A stretch of DNA of 64,000 nucleotides from CAZVGZ01 sp964627605 (GCA_964627605.1 CAZVGZ010000011.1:32001-96000); one strand, 5' to 3'. Positions 45,801 through 54,595 are shown, numbered from the stretch's first letter. Made by a program: numbers and translations. The notes: generated by a model not told the origin, from the letters alone.

Positions 45801-48800
45801 CTGGCATACTCCAACGCCATGGCGCTAATGGTAAACACCTCTGGCAGGGGCGATATGGAGGAGCTAGGCGATCAGATGGGCCTTAGAAAAGACAGGCTCA
45901 TCCATGCTTCAGGCGAGGGCTACGGTGGCTACTGCGTGCCGAAGGACGGCCTTTTCCTAGAGTTTGTGCTGACGTTGACCCGAGCCACCAAACTCAGGCA
46001 GTTGGGCGTTGACGACCGATGGCACAAGAGTGTAGCTGAGTTGGCGGACCGTGTTCTGACTGAACGCGAATCGTTCGATGCAGAGATCGAATGGGAGTCG
46101 TGGGCATCGCAGCTTCTGGCGGATAACAGCGCTGTTCGCGAGTATTTCGATCTCCGCAGAAGCGACGGTCGCGATGAACCGGTTCCTGTCTTCCAGATCA
46201 CCAAACTCGCCCAGGCGATAGACGGTCTCGGACGACCGGAGCTCAGAAATCCCGATCAGGTCACAGCGGCCCTAGCCGCTCGTTTCGGCCTCCATACCAT
46301 GATCGCTGGCGCTGAGCACGTCAACAGGTTCATGGTATTCTACAAAGTGTGGCTGATTCACCAGACGCTCTCCCAAGCCCGCATCGCTGAACCCCAAGTG
46401 CCGCTCCTTGAAGAGTCGACGATAGTGCTTGAAGCCGAATACAAACCCGATACGCAGGATGGTCGGTTTGCTGTCGGGATGCGCAAGTATGACATCTTTT
46501 CAGGCACTGGAGCCCATCTCGCTTACTCACTGGGCACTGACGGGCAGGATCTGGTGGCATTGATGTTTGAGGGGTGGGATCGGGCGACAGCGGATCACCC
46601 AGCCCGGCGACAGAGATTTCTAAAACAGTTGGATTCCCCGGATTCCAGCGAGACAGACAATCAGCTTTCACGGTTGATGCCAGCAATTTCAACCCCCCGT
46701 GAGGTGCGGCTGGTGAGCGTCATGGGTCTGTCCACCGGCGATGTTCTGCACTACACCGGCGACACAAAGATCGAGCAAGCCTTTGAGGAGGCGAAAAGCC
46801 GACTCTACGCGTTTGGATTGAGCGATGAAGACATCGAAACCAATCTAAAGGTCTACGGCTCAGATTTGCGGCGGTGGGCCAAACTCAAACATCTGTCCGC
46901 CGATCCAGAACAAAATGAGCGCCTGGAGGCGCTGTTGGACGATGTGGGGCCACACAGACACACGCTGGCGCTAGGGGTCCTCGGTCCTGATCCGTCTCTC
47001 GAACATGCTCTTCAGGGTGCCGACGTTTTTGACACCGGCATTCCCCACCGAGAGGTACTGGCGCTTCTGGACGATCCAGGGCGGCTCAGGGACCTGATGC
47101 TTGAGGGCCATCCCAACAGCGCCCTCGCGATTGTCGATGGTGCGTCTGGTGCCAGGCGTCGGGCGATGAACCGTCTCGGAGTTATGCGCTGGTTCGCGGT
47201 GTGCGAGCAGGTTGGTCGGCAGGGTGCTTACGCCTCTATAGGTCTGGGTGCTGAGACGGTAGAGGCGTGGCGAACACGGATGCGTCGCGAGAAAGGCCGC
47301 GCAGAGAGGCTGTTTGAGGCGGCGTCTGCCGGTGATTCTGGGATGATCCAGTCTGTCTACGATAAGATTCTAGCCTCAATTAGGGACAGCGGCGAAGCTT
47401 CACTGCTGTTGGAGGACGAAGCGCGGTTGATGCGCTTCAAGCGCGATGGCGATCAGGACCATCTTATCGCAAGACTTCAAGCTGAAGCCGCCAGTGATGG
47501 CTCGCTCGCTACTCTTGATTTTGCGGTTTGGCTAGCGTTGGGAGGTCTATTGCTCCTGGACGGTGCCCCTGAAAGTGAATGCATTGAGACAAGGCGGCGA
47601 TTTGAGGAATCATTGGCGAAAATTGAAGACTATTCGCCGATTCGCACCGCAGCAGAAATTGACGACCTTGCTACGGTCCTGGTGACGCCTAAAAGGGTTC
47701 ACGAACCCATAGCATTCAGCCAGGAACGCACCGTTGAAGGTTCTAACAAGGCCACCGAAGAGGTGGTCTCGATCGCGATGGACACCCGCCGCGAGTTGGC
47801 GCAGCGTGCCCGTATCGCGCTGATAGTGCGCGAGCGCGAAAAAGCGTTTGAATCACTGCGGGCAGACCTCTCCTCCAAGACCGATCTGACCGCTGAGGAC
47901 CGTGTGGAGCAAGCGGTTAAGGCAGCTAAACAAGGTCTTGGCGACTGGGGAGCCATCACTGCGGCAGCCCACGGGCAGCTCTTAGCTGCGCTTCAGGCGG
48001 CGGTCTTTGCGGCGGCGGAGATGGTCTATTACAACGGTCCCGACGAGGTGGTTGCGCAGGAGATGCGCGATCGTTGGAGCATTGGCGTAACCGGGCGCGG
48101 ATTCGATTTGGAGGGAGTCGAATGGCGGGAGATGCGAGGTGGCTACGAAGATATTGGCGACATTGGAAGGTTGGCACAGCGGGTCGCCGAGAGTCGGACC
48201 GATGGCTCAATAGTTAGCAGCGACGCCGACAGACTTCGCGATCGTGTAGCCGATATCGCTGAGCTGTTTGATACGGCGCTAGTTCTGGAATTAACAGCCG
48301 AGTTTGCCATTCAATCACCGGAAGATGTTGATGCGCAGGCTGTTTGGCGGGCGGTGGCGGATGCTTTTGCCGAGACGTTGAACGACCATTTCTACGAATA
48401 CCGGCCTTGGCTCTACTGTCGCGGCATCGGGTTCGACGATATCGAAGACCAGGAGTTGTACGATCTCGCCAAAAGCCATCACGAGTGGCTATATGCCTAT
48501 GTGCGCAATCTGGTGGTCACGCGCACTGAGATGCGCGAACTGCGCGAGACCGAGCAGCAGCACCTTTTGGGTGATGTGGACGGCGAGGCGATGCACGTCC
48601 CCATTGGAGCCAGAACCAAAGAAGGCTCAGAGCAGTGGTGGCGGTGCTACAACCATCTGCGTGAGATAGCATTCTTGAGAAACGACGGCTTCTCTCTTCC
48701 GTGCGTTTTTGAGGAGTTTGATCCGGCCCTGATAGATGCCAACAACCGTACGAACATTCTTGTGCTCTATCCGGTGGGCCGAACTCACGCCTCGCGACTG

Positions 48801-50327
48801 CTCATGGAGGGGCCAACACTGAGCAGGGAGTTGGCTGCCCAAGGTCACAACGAGGCCAACATCATCATAACCCGATATGCTGAGGTGGCATCGACAAAAA
48901 ACGGCGGCACAGATGTTCTCCATGTTCACGACGGCCACTTCTACGTCACAGAGGAGATCTGCGCAGCTGGACTGGAGCGGTATCTAGGAATGTCAGCCAT
49001 CAAGGCTGCCCAGGAGGCCGCCAAGCTCGTTGGTTCGAAAGGCGTCCGAATCGCAGCGAGGTTTGCGTCTCCAGTCACCGCTGCGATCGTGTTACCTCTT
49101 CACAATCACCCGCTCTATGACGACGGTGATTTGGAGGGGTTGGGGCTGCCCTACTCGACACAGTCGCGATTTCACACCTGGACCACCTACGACAAGACCA
49201 AGTACACCGACATTTTTGGTGCAGATGCCGGTGTTGATATTCCCGATGAAATCGACTGGATGAACCAGTGGACATCTCTTTTGAGCGAGCCAGAATCGAA
49301 ACGTTTGATTGAGAGCGGCGACCCAGCAGAGGAGTATGAGGGCATCCGGTCATTCGCGAGCCGTCATCCCATCATCATGATCAAAGACGCCTCCGAATCA
49401 GGCGGGCGCAATCAGAAGCCGTTTGTTTTGGTGGACGGCGACGGGAACCTGGACGACGCATCGATCGCTGATGCCACCGATTTTGTGTTCCAGGTCTCCC
49501 GCAGCCACAATGTCGCGATCCAAGAGGTGCTGGTTGCGTCTCCAGAGGCGTGGGCCACCGAGGAGTTCATGGAGCGCTTCACCGACAGGCAGATTGTCGA
49601 ATGGGGTCTTTTGATAGAGAGATGCCGCCGACCGCACACGCCTCTCTACGGCTCTCACAGGCTTATCGTCTCGACAGACAACCCAAATCCCGACGACGGC
49701 AAGGTAGAATGGCACATCAGCCACCCAATCGCCCTCTGCAGCACCCAACTGATAACCAACGTAGGTCGAGGCGGCACACTCGATCTGTTTCAGCCCAAAG
49801 ACATCAGGGTCGACCAGCGAGACAAGCTCTTGCAGGCGCTGGACGTGGCTGCGAAAAATACGATGCAGGCCATGGCCGATTACGAGCACAGGGTGCTCGA
49901 TCACTATCGAGATGAGACCGGCAATGAGATCGGGCGAGACCTCAACGGTGTGTCCTATGGTTTTCCGCGCTATCTGATGCTGGACTTCCTTGTTACACCC
50001 GTTTTTGACAACTTAGGCACGCTCGTCGATTTGACACCCCAGTACGACGAGACCGGAAGTCGGATTGGAACAGAGTTCGTGCTGGTCAAGGACGGACACA
50101 GGACGTCTGGTACGATTGTCGACTGGAGGGTGACGCTGATTGAGCCAAACATCGGTGTCGGTTTGTGGGACAGGGTGGCCTTGAGGGAGGCGGCGTACGA
50201 AAAGGACTTGGCAGCGGAGCAGAATCGGGCGGTTAACCCTGACAACACCGGGGAAAACGCTCGAATCGTTTTAAAGGATCTGGCCCTAGCCGGAGAAGCC
50301 TATCTATCGGCACTTCACCCTGAGTGA
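42816..50327 (+). CDS. 2503-residue protein of unknown function with ATP-grasp-like C-terminus
   Basis: A single uninterrupted frame that starts at a GTG with AGGAAG 6 bases upstream. It has no signal peptide and no clear membrane helix, so it is a cytoplasmic giant. Most of it is acidic and helical. Around residue 1031 is the conspicuous phrase GEGYGGYCVPKDG. The C-terminal part (about 2150-2440) has features of an ATP-grasp fold: Lys in MIKDASESGG (about 2190), IQEVLVAS (about 2235), YGSHRLIVS, and QLITNVGRGG (about 2312) where magnesium and ATP ligands usually sit. I first considered the large NAD-glutamate dehydrogenase because of size, but its motifs are absent. It is 0.5 kb upstream of the DUF350/polyamine locus on the same strand as its first genes. 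Confidence 0.7.
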   Translation: MSPKEQKKPQCPFPLRMVDQVSEDGAVFRAKRTVGTVVHRSHLKVDNGTTSWEGIDGAPQAVADTARIIEVGLCASEQIAVDVAFVENHSLLFDIAYSDSSPELWIDLSMVSHQLSDSGSMELLARLALPSFMQVMVGQDTGLAMDGLIDRYRGLTGSERQQLDGLLGSDAIDSGNLSKTFLARAVDDFAENDRNQVERWITWLYGQTRIDLPYDRQAVNEVLSDDTLDPDEARLIYYQIVRSYDREIESDNITRVASQVRDAGQELLFGRMSRAFHNQALLFAHSSVVTPTDEMRQAGERVTGPAQQIEQLAPYADGVTLLTGEGRPVSLIRLAGAIEHLEDAIVDYQSKALSDTLSEERLAVEDHSSNQSLADRAANKKNELLETVSKLLEGCRSLRHALLEAPRQAAAYVVISQRPSPTGSHLLAKINEFAEPYLGKADNLKKLVGQAGHQVYASPDYGWLEEADHWVEAIPLFIKEQVRVVDGEETSETVIDQAGMEESFREQMADHWAANIDHVTAADHLAIARDVLVRLSSSKVEIEEGINRFGNLDEAVRVLARDHLIPDGTISEGDIRTLAQAISVSYRQSAAATHRLAETDGLSRREALASILFNSSPNGTTLIGIARLASGSDLISEVRSALADQPTEVRNWFEAAFDDLPDDLFPKTRSLPSLHVLTTQSARMTDGYIRSWIEESMALRNVVRDRGLEPQVRKRMAEFERRIGDLGEQLLKELGMWVEIEEVMAIQRLSQKQAVERVIWASRTIQHELSLLAILQEIERHYDGDPPAVDAILQKEAQQFSDAARDRVIERNGDEIRLDIADEKLRDPSLTEDEAAENVIATSLEYRTDYESFVRLAARDRLLGERHREQPEQNWPERVNRWLRDHQRLAKTTARKAVISEAGLNHLTLDPFYYYQAIGANKRYHLLYTPSRVDLGERERESVESWAQWVGGLDEAAAQEGQRVYGLINKSVKRFDSLIEPEILKTGENASMAAHLAYSNAMALMVNTSGRGDMEELGDQMGLRKDRLIHASGEGYGGYCVPKDGLFLEFVLTLTRATKLRQLGVDDRWHKSVAELADRVLTERESFDAEIEWESWASQLLADNSAVREYFDLRRSDGRDEPVPVFQITKLAQAIDGLGRPELRNPDQVTAALAARFGLHTMIAGAEHVNRFMVFYKVWLIHQTLSQARIAEPQVPLLEESTIVLEAEYKPDTQDGRFAVGMRKYDIFSGTGAHLAYSLGTDGQDLVALMFEGWDRATADHPARRQRFLKQLDSPDSSETDNQLSRLMPAISTPREVRLVSVMGLSTGDVLHYTGDTKIEQAFEEAKSRLYAFGLSDEDIETNLKVYGSDLRRWAKLKHLSADPEQNERLEALLDDVGPHRHTLALGVLGPDPSLEHALQGADVFDTGIPHREVLALLDDPGRLRDLMLEGHPNSALAIVDGASGARRRAMNRLGVMRWFAVCEQVGRQGAYASIGLGAETVEAWRTRMRREKGRAERLFEAASAGDSGMIQSVYDKILASIRDSGEASLLLEDEARLMRFKRDGDQDHLIARLQAEAASDGSLATLDFAVWLALGGLLLLDGAPESECIETRRRFEESLAKIEDYSPIRTAAEIDDLATVLVTPKRVHEPIAFSQERTVEGSNKATEEVVSIAMDTRRELAQRARIALIVREREKAFESLRADLSSKTDLTAEDRVEQAVKAAKQGLGDWGAITAAAHGQLLAALQAAVFAAAEMVYYNGPDEVVAQEMRDRWSIGVTGRGFDLEGVEWREMRGGYEDIGDIGRLAQRVAESRTDGSIVSSDADRLRDRVADIAELFDTALVLELTAEFAIQSPEDVDAQAVWRAVADAFAETLNDHFYEYRPWLYCRGIGFDDIEDQELYDLAKSHHEWLYAYVRNLVVTRTEMRELRETEQQHLLGDVDGEAMHVPIGARTKEGSEQWWRCYNHLREIAFLRNDGFSLPCVFEEFDPALIDANNRTNILVLYPVGRTHASRLLMEGPTLSRELAAQGHNEANIIITRYAEVASTKNGGTDVLHVHDGHFYVTEEICAAGLERYLGMSAIKAAQEAAKLVGSKGVRIAARFASPVTAAIVLPLHNHPLYDDGDLEGLGLPYSTQSRFHTWTTYDKTKYTDIFGADAGVDIPDEIDWMNQWTSLLSEPESKRLIESGDPAEEYEGIRSFASRHPIIMIKDASESGGRNQKPFVLVDGDGNLDDASIADATDFVFQVSRSHNVAIQEVLVASPEAWATEEFMERFTDRQIVEWGLLIERCRRPHTPLYGSHRLIVSTDNPNPDDGKVEWHISHPIALCSTQLITNVGRGGTLDLFQPKDIRVDQRDKLLQALDVAAKNTMQAMADYEHRVLDHYRDETGNEIGRDLNGVSYGFPRYLMLDFLVTPVFDNLGTLVDLTPQYDETGSRIGTEFVLVKDGHRTSGTIVDWRVTLIEPNIGVGLWDRVALREAAYEKDLAAEQNRAVNPDNTGENARIVLKDLALAGEAYLSALHPE

Positions 50328-50394
50328 ACTCTCCGCATGGTTCGCGGCTCTCTCCCAGACAGCTCGGTCCATCAGGATTCTCGTGTTTCCGGCG

Positions 50395-50619
50395 GCCACC
50401 GATAATCACAAGATTGTAACTCGGTTCAGGCTGTGGATTTAGATAGTCGGCTGGATGGGTCTGCTCAACTAGAGTCCTGTTCGCTTCTGACTCTTTTGGA
50501 TCGACATATCCCGCAAACTTTTCGTGTGCGGTTTCAGCGTTCTGCTGACTCATTGCGCTGAGCTCCGGCTTGAGGTTGTTGTCAAGTGGCCGTGTGTCAT
50601 AACGCCTATTTGTCATCAA
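50395..50619 (-). pseudogene. N-terminal remnant of a flavoprotein disulfide oxidoreductase
   Basis: On the minus strand a frame opens MSQQNAETAHEKFAG at 50553 and reaches THPADYLNPQPEPSYNLVIIGG, the start of the FAD-binding loop in mercuric-reductase/lipoamide-dehydrogenase-like proteins. Right after the GG the sequence turns into unrelated RRKHENPDG, and the remaining 400 or so residues of the enzyme are missing. It ends near the 3' end of the giant gene, so a deletion may have joined the two. Confidence 0.55.
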
Positions 50620-50824
50620 ACATTCCCGACGGCGATTTTGAAACCGCCCCGTCAGCGATGGATTGCGTCATGTCGGTCCTAATGTCGTGGGTCAGTTCTG
50701 GCTTACCCTCTGGGACTGAGCGGTTGGCGGTGCCAAGCAGCCCACCGTGCTTGACCCTTCAATGCTCAGCACGTATCGTTGGTGCCAATCGAAAATCGGC
50801 GCTATTAGGTAAGGAGGAACGACT

Positions 50825-51682
50825 ATGTGGAAGGCGTTGTCTGACGCGGTCTCTACACTGGTTGTAGTTGACAGTGCACTGTACGTTGCGGCGGTGCTGG
50901 TATTCCTGGTGGGCAAACTGATCTACGACCTGGTAACCCCGTTCAAGATGGACACACAGCTCGTAGAAGAGGACAATCCGGCTGTGGGCACTGCGTTTGG
51001 GGGCTACTACATCGGTCTGGGACTGGTTGTCGCAGGAGCGCTAGGTGGCGCTCCGAGAGGCCTTATGGCTGACACGATTTCGCTTCTGGTGTGGGGTGGA
51101 CTGGGAATTGTGGCTATGCTGCTCGCTCGGTGGTGCAACGACCGGCTGATATTGAGCCGCATTGCAAACACCACGGCGCTTGCCGACAACAGGCGTGTTG
51201 GCGTTGGAGCGGCGTTGGCAGGTTCCTATGTAGCCACCGGGTTCTTGATACAGGGTGTTATCGTGGAGGGCGGTTCACCGCAACTGTTGGCGACGCTGTT
51301 TGTCGCTGGGCAGTTGGTCCTGATAGCGGCAGCATGGGTGTATGGGCGGTTGGCTCAAGGCGGAGTGCAGGAGGCTATTGATAGGCCGGAGGGCTTGGCA
51401 GCAGGTGTGTCATTGGGAGGTTTTTTGATCGCTGTCGGCATTCTGCTACGCGCTGCGGCGAGGACGCCTGCGGATACTTGGAGTGTGGTTCTCGGGGTGT
51501 TTCTGGCGTATGCAATCGTTGGACTTGGGCTGTTGGCGGTCACCTACATGGTGGTCGATAGACTGTCTGTTAGGGGTACCCGCCTCAGTGTCGAGATAAG
51601 GGAACAGAACAACGTCGCTGCTGCACTTCTGAGTGCAGCGGCCTACATTGTGATCGCGCTGTTGCAGGATGTGGCGCTGTAG
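50825..51682 (+). CDS. DUF350 (YjfL-type) membrane protein, tandem repeat
   Basis: A 285-residue protein with AAGGAGG upstream of the ATG. Eight or so hydrophobic helices occur in two repeated halves. Each DUF350 half carries the pattern of a small-residue helix after a polar turn: NPAVGTAFGGYYIGLGL, RRVGVGAALAGSYVATG, EGLAAGVSLGGFLIAVG, NNVAAALLSAAAYIVI. In Escherichia coli the DUF350 protein YjfL is encoded near YjfC, a glutathionylspermidine-synthetase-like ATP-grasp protein. Here it sits near SpeD, BpsA and an ATP-grasp gene, which fits the same theme. The transported or sensed molecule is unknown. Confidence 0.85.
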   Translation: MWKALSDAVSTLVVVDSALYVAAVLVFLVGKLIYDLVTPFKMDTQLVEEDNPAVGTAFGGYYIGLGLVVAGALGGAPRGLMADTISLLVWGGLGIVAMLLARWCNDRLILSRIANTTALADNRRVGVGAALAGSYVATGFLIQGVIVEGGSPQLLATLFVAGQLVLIAAAWVYGRLAQGGVQEAIDRPEGLAAGVSLGGFLIAVGILLRAAARTPADTWSVVLGVFLAYAIVGLGLLAVTYMVVDRLSVRGTRLSVEIREQNNVAAALLSAAAYIVIALLQDVAL

Positions 51683-51717
51683 ACTGATCCACGATCTGCG
51701 TTTTTGGATGGGAACCG

Positions 51718-52098
51718 ATGACCCCTGAGAGTTCAATGCAGGCCGTGCTAGTTGCCACAGATGACTCCGGCGCTCGTGCTGTGGCCGAGGCCGTTGCCAG
51801 ACGGCGTGGCAGCACTGTTCTGTGCGCGGATCAGGAGGGGCAGGTGTGGGGCCTGTTGACTGCTCACAAGCCACGAATTATGCTGCTTGATATGTCAATG
51901 GCGGAGGGGGCGGCGGAGATATGCGAAGACGTTAGAGCTGATTCGTCGCTTGAGAGCACAGTGATAGTTTTGCTCGCGCCAAAGGGGGCGGCGGACGGAA
52001 TCCAGCGTGGAATGGATTCTGGTGCTGACTATTTTCTCACACTTCCGCTGGACGATGGTGATTTGGAAGATGTGGTTTCACTAGCATTCATCGAATAG
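51718..52098 (+). CDS. Degenerate receiver (pseudo-response-regulator) protein
   Basis: A 126-residue stand-alone CheY-like fold, 35 bases after the DUF350 gene. The acidic pair (TDDSG, near residue 15) and the phosphoacceptor-like Asp in IMLLDMSMAEG (about 58) are present. The conserved Lys of the last loop is absent: SGADYFLTLPLDD has Leu where K-P is expected, and the Thr/Ser position reads LLAPKGA. It probably cannot be phosphorylated in the normal way and may act as a protein-interaction module for the neighbouring system. Its stop abuts, with no spacing, the stop of the convergent aminoacyltransferase gene. Confidence 0.72.
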   Translation: MTPESSMQAVLVATDDSGARAVAEAVARRRGSTVLCADQEGQVWGLLTAHKPRIMLLDMSMAEGAAEICEDVRADSSLESTVIVLLAPKGAADGIQRGMDSGADYFLTLPLDDGDLEDVVSLAFIE

Positions 52099-53058
52099 TT
52101 AGCCCCCTCCGTCCATAGCGAAGGTTGGCAGGAAAGCTTTGGGGCCGAAAAGCCTCTTATGTTGTGCCAGCCCTGGACGTCCGAGATCGCTGGCGTCGTT
52201 TACTGTCTCCCATCTCCCAGCCATCTTGCTGAAAGCTTGGTATCGCGTCCAAACGCTCAAATACGGCACACCGATGTCTGCCTTGAGGACCAAAAACGAC
52301 GCCCAACCGTTGGGCATCGGTCCCCAAAGGGCAAACGCTCTAATGACACCCTCCATCTCCACCACCAAACCCTGGACACCATCGACTTCCTGAACCATAT
52401 CCAGAGCAGCGTGGGTGTAGCCGGTGTCCACCAATGGCGAAGCCAGCTTTTTGCGATCGGTAACCCAGCCCTTTAGCACATGACGGCACGGCTCGGCGTC
52501 TGTCACATTGAACTCTCTTAGTGTGGGTTGCGATTCGCGTTCAAAACGATGGATGTATTTGCGAAGTGCATTGTAGTTGGCGCCGGTGAGGTCTCGCACT
52601 TTTTGGGGGTCGTAGAGATACTCGTAATCCGAGAAACGGATATTGGCATCAGTATCTGTTTTTAAAGCTGTGGCGGCAGCTCCGTCCAACCACAGGGCGC
52701 GCCCAGTGTTGTCGCCGTTCGCTTGTGTCAGCAACATCGGGAGATCGCTCGCCGTCGGCGGTCCAACGACGCCCTGCGGTGGAAGCATCGCGTCAAAACG
52801 CCAGCTCCCTTTGACTTTGCGCACAACGCCGACGACAAGACTTGCGCCTATTTTGGCAGTTACAACATGCCTCGCAACGGAGCGGTCATACCACCGAAGA
52901 AAAGCCGTCGTGGACGCCCACAGGCCGGTACCGCTGATGCGGCAGGCTTCAGCGATGGATTGACCATCGTCTGATCCGATGGGATGAAGGTCGATGGAGC
53001 CCATTTTGATTGGGCATTCGTCTTCACCCGGTGGCCGCGGCCGATTTGAGCGGCTCAC
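52099..53058 (-). CDS. DUF2156/GNAT-type aminoacyltransferase-like protein
   Basis: A 319-residue protein starting at a GTG that overlaps the speD stop by 4 bases (GTGA). The C-terminal half has the DUF2156 pattern found in phosphatidylglycerol lysyltransferases and related aminoacyl or peptidyl transferases: YEYLYDPQKVRDLTGANYN, LRKYIHRFERES, VEMEGVIRAFALWGP, and WETVNDASDLGRPGLAQHK. These GNAT-fold enzymes move an activated amino acid to an amine or hydroxyl. Being in one operon with SpeD and BpsA, the likely acceptor is a polyamine or a polyamine-bearing molecule. No membrane domain is fused, unlike MprF. The donor is unknown. Confidence 0.72.
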   Translation of the reverse strand: MSRSNRPRPPGEDECPIKMGSIDLHPIGSDDGQSIAEACRISGTGLWASTTAFLRWYDRSVARHVVTAKIGASLVVGVVRKVKGSWRFDAMLPPQGVVGPPTASDLPMLLTQANGDNTGRALWLDGAAATALKTDTDANIRFSDYEYLYDPQKVRDLTGANYNALRKYIHRFERESQPTLREFNVTDAEPCRHVLKGWVTDRKKLASPLVDTGYTHAALDMVQEVDGVQGLVVEMEGVIRAFALWGPMPNGWASFLVLKADIGVPYLSVWTRYQAFSKMAGRWETVNDASDLGRPGLAQHKRLFGPKAFLPTFAMDGGG

Positions 53059-53402
53059 CTGATCGGCGTTGCGCCACGGGCAACGCGGGTCACATTTTCA
53101 CGCAGTGGCTTGAAGCGATGCCTAAGCACATCGAGGACAGCTTCCTCGTCGATGCTCCCGCATCCGAATACATCCACAGCGACCAACGCTTCATCGGTCC
53201 AAGTGTGGATGCTGAGGTGGGATTGAGCGATCATCAGCACGCCGCTGTAGCCGCTGGGCTCGAACTGGTGCCAATGTTCGTGCAGTATCACGGCACCACC
53301 AGCCAACGCCGCTTCCCGCAGATATGTCCGACCAGGCTCAACTGTGTCCACCAGCGATGTGTCATCTACCCACAGGTCGGCCAGTAGATGGATAGGATTC
53401 AC
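53055..53402 (-). CDS. speD: S-adenosylmethionine decarboxylase proenzyme (SpeD), Gln at the cleavage site
   Basis: A 115-residue class 1B SpeD starting at a GTG. It makes decarboxylated AdoMet, the aminopropyl donor for spermidine-type polyamines. The pyruvoyl-forming Ser61 is in QSHLSIHTW, with His66 and Cys81 (VDVFGCG) conserved. The residue before the cleavage Ser is Gln60 (codon CAA) where the family almost always has Glu. This might alter self-processing or mark a subgroup; I cannot tell. It overlaps the upstream bpsA-like gene and the downstream aminoacyltransferase gene by 4 bases each, so the three are translationally coupled. Confidence 0.9.
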   Translation of the reverse strand: MNPIHLLADLWVDDTSLVDTVEPGRTYLREAALAGGAVILHEHWHQFEPSGYSGVLMIAQSHLSIHTWTDEALVAVDVFGCGSIDEEAVLDVLRHRFKPLRENVTRVARGATPIR

Positions 53403-54595
53403 GAGGATTTACCGGTTCTGGTGTCGCTTCGGCTGGTGAGGGCAAAACGGGTCTCGCTGCACGAAGGACACCCGGCTTCCTTGAGAGCGGAGATCGTCTG
53501 CCAAGTCTCTTCTTTGCCCACGAGATGCCTTTCGCCGCACTCCTGGCAGACGTACTCCCGTCGTGTGGGTTTTACGTCGCCAGTGTAGAGCAGGCCAGAA
53601 AAGCGTCCTTCGACGATTTCGCGTCTTAGTGAGGTGGTCCTGAGCACGATCATCTGCCCGGAGTTCGCAAGCACCGCAGCGCCTTCGTAGTCGTTGAATC
53701 CTGGCATGCACTCCGCGATGACATACCCCATGCGCATCAGGTGCTCCTGAACCTCACGCATATGGTCTGGGTCTTTGTGAGCGTAAGAAAGAAAGAGCGA
53801 CTGACCCGATATCGCGGTCAGGGCCTGCGCTGCCCGCGAGCAGAAGAGATCGATACCAGCCATCGTATAGGGAGGGTCGGTGACAACCGTGTCATACCGG
53901 CCAATCAGCGAAGGCGGAAGCGCGTCGGCCAGATCGTGGTGGACCACGCTCAGGTCAAAATCGCTCTCCGACTCCGCTATCTCTGTCAATGTTCCGGTTA
54001 TTCGCGGGTCGATTTCCAGAACCGTCAGTTCCCGCCAGCTCGATGGTTTCCCATCGGCTGTGAGTTGGCGTCTCAAAAGATTGAGACCAACCGATACGAA
54101 GTCGTCGTCACCCAATATCAAGATTCGGCGGCCTTCCACTGCGCCTCGAGCCCACATTAGGTCAGCCCGACGGGCGACAGTGGCTATGGTGGCTTTGCTC
54201 TGGTCTAGCTTCACGTCGGCGCTCGGACGGCGCTCGGTATACGGCTCGAACGCCGCGGCCAAGCCATCGATATCGCTGGTCGATTTGGCCGGTGTGGGGG
54301 TCTCTCTTGGAAGTAGTGGTCTATCCACAAGACCCAGTTCGTCCTGCACGAAGTTGCGACCACGGGGGCTGAGTGCCATACCAGTGGGATGGCGGCGGAG
54401 TAGATCGGCCTTCTCCATCTCACGCCTTATGGCGGCGACGATGGGCAGCGGCAAACGGACTTCGCGAGCGACATCCATTGTCGTTGGCGGTGCCTCAGCG
54501 GAGGCGACTGCCCGCAGCACACCCCTTATCCCCTCTGGCCCTTCCCTTAGGTTCACCGTGAGCGCGATATGTGTCAGCAACGATTGTTGGGGCAT
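53399..54595 (-). CDS. bpsA: Branched-chain polyamine synthase-like aminopropyltransferase (BpsA)
   Basis: A 398-residue protein. An N-terminal winged-helix segment (about 22-90) is followed by a Rossmann aminopropyltransferase core. The BpsA hallmarks are present: GDDD at 162-165 in ILGDDDFVSVGL, and DPPYT at 240-244. A C-terminal zinc ribbon is formed by C350-X2-C353 and C376-X2-C379. BpsA from thermophiles adds aminopropyl groups to the N4 amine of spermidine. Here the product could be that or another branched polyamine. It leads the operon with SpeD and the aminoacyltransferase. A decarboxylating pathway for putrescine or agmatine is not in the window. Confidence 0.85.
   Translation of the reverse strand: MPQQSLLTHIALTVNLREGPEGIRGVLRAVASAEAPPTTMDVAREVRLPLPIVAAIRREMEKADLLRRHPTGMALSPRGRNFVQDELGLVDRPLLPRETPTPAKSTSDIDGLAAAFEPYTERRPSADVKLDQSKATIATVARRADLMWARGAVEGRRILILGDDDFVSVGLNLLRRQLTADGKPSSWRELTVLEIDPRITGTLTEIAESESDFDLSVVHHDLADALPPSLIGRYDTVVTDPPYTMAGIDLFCSRAAQALTAISGQSLFLSYAHKDPDHMREVQEHLMRMGYVIAECMPGFNDYEGAAVLANSGQMIVLRTTSLRREIVEGRFSGLLYTGDVKPTRREYVCQECGERHLVGKEETWQTISALKEAGCPSCSETRFALTSRSDTRTGKSS

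Noticed and set aside
42816..50327. Large NAD-dependent glutamate dehydrogenase
   Set aside because: The size suggested it, but none of the dehydrogenase motifs (substrate Lys region, NAD loop) is present.
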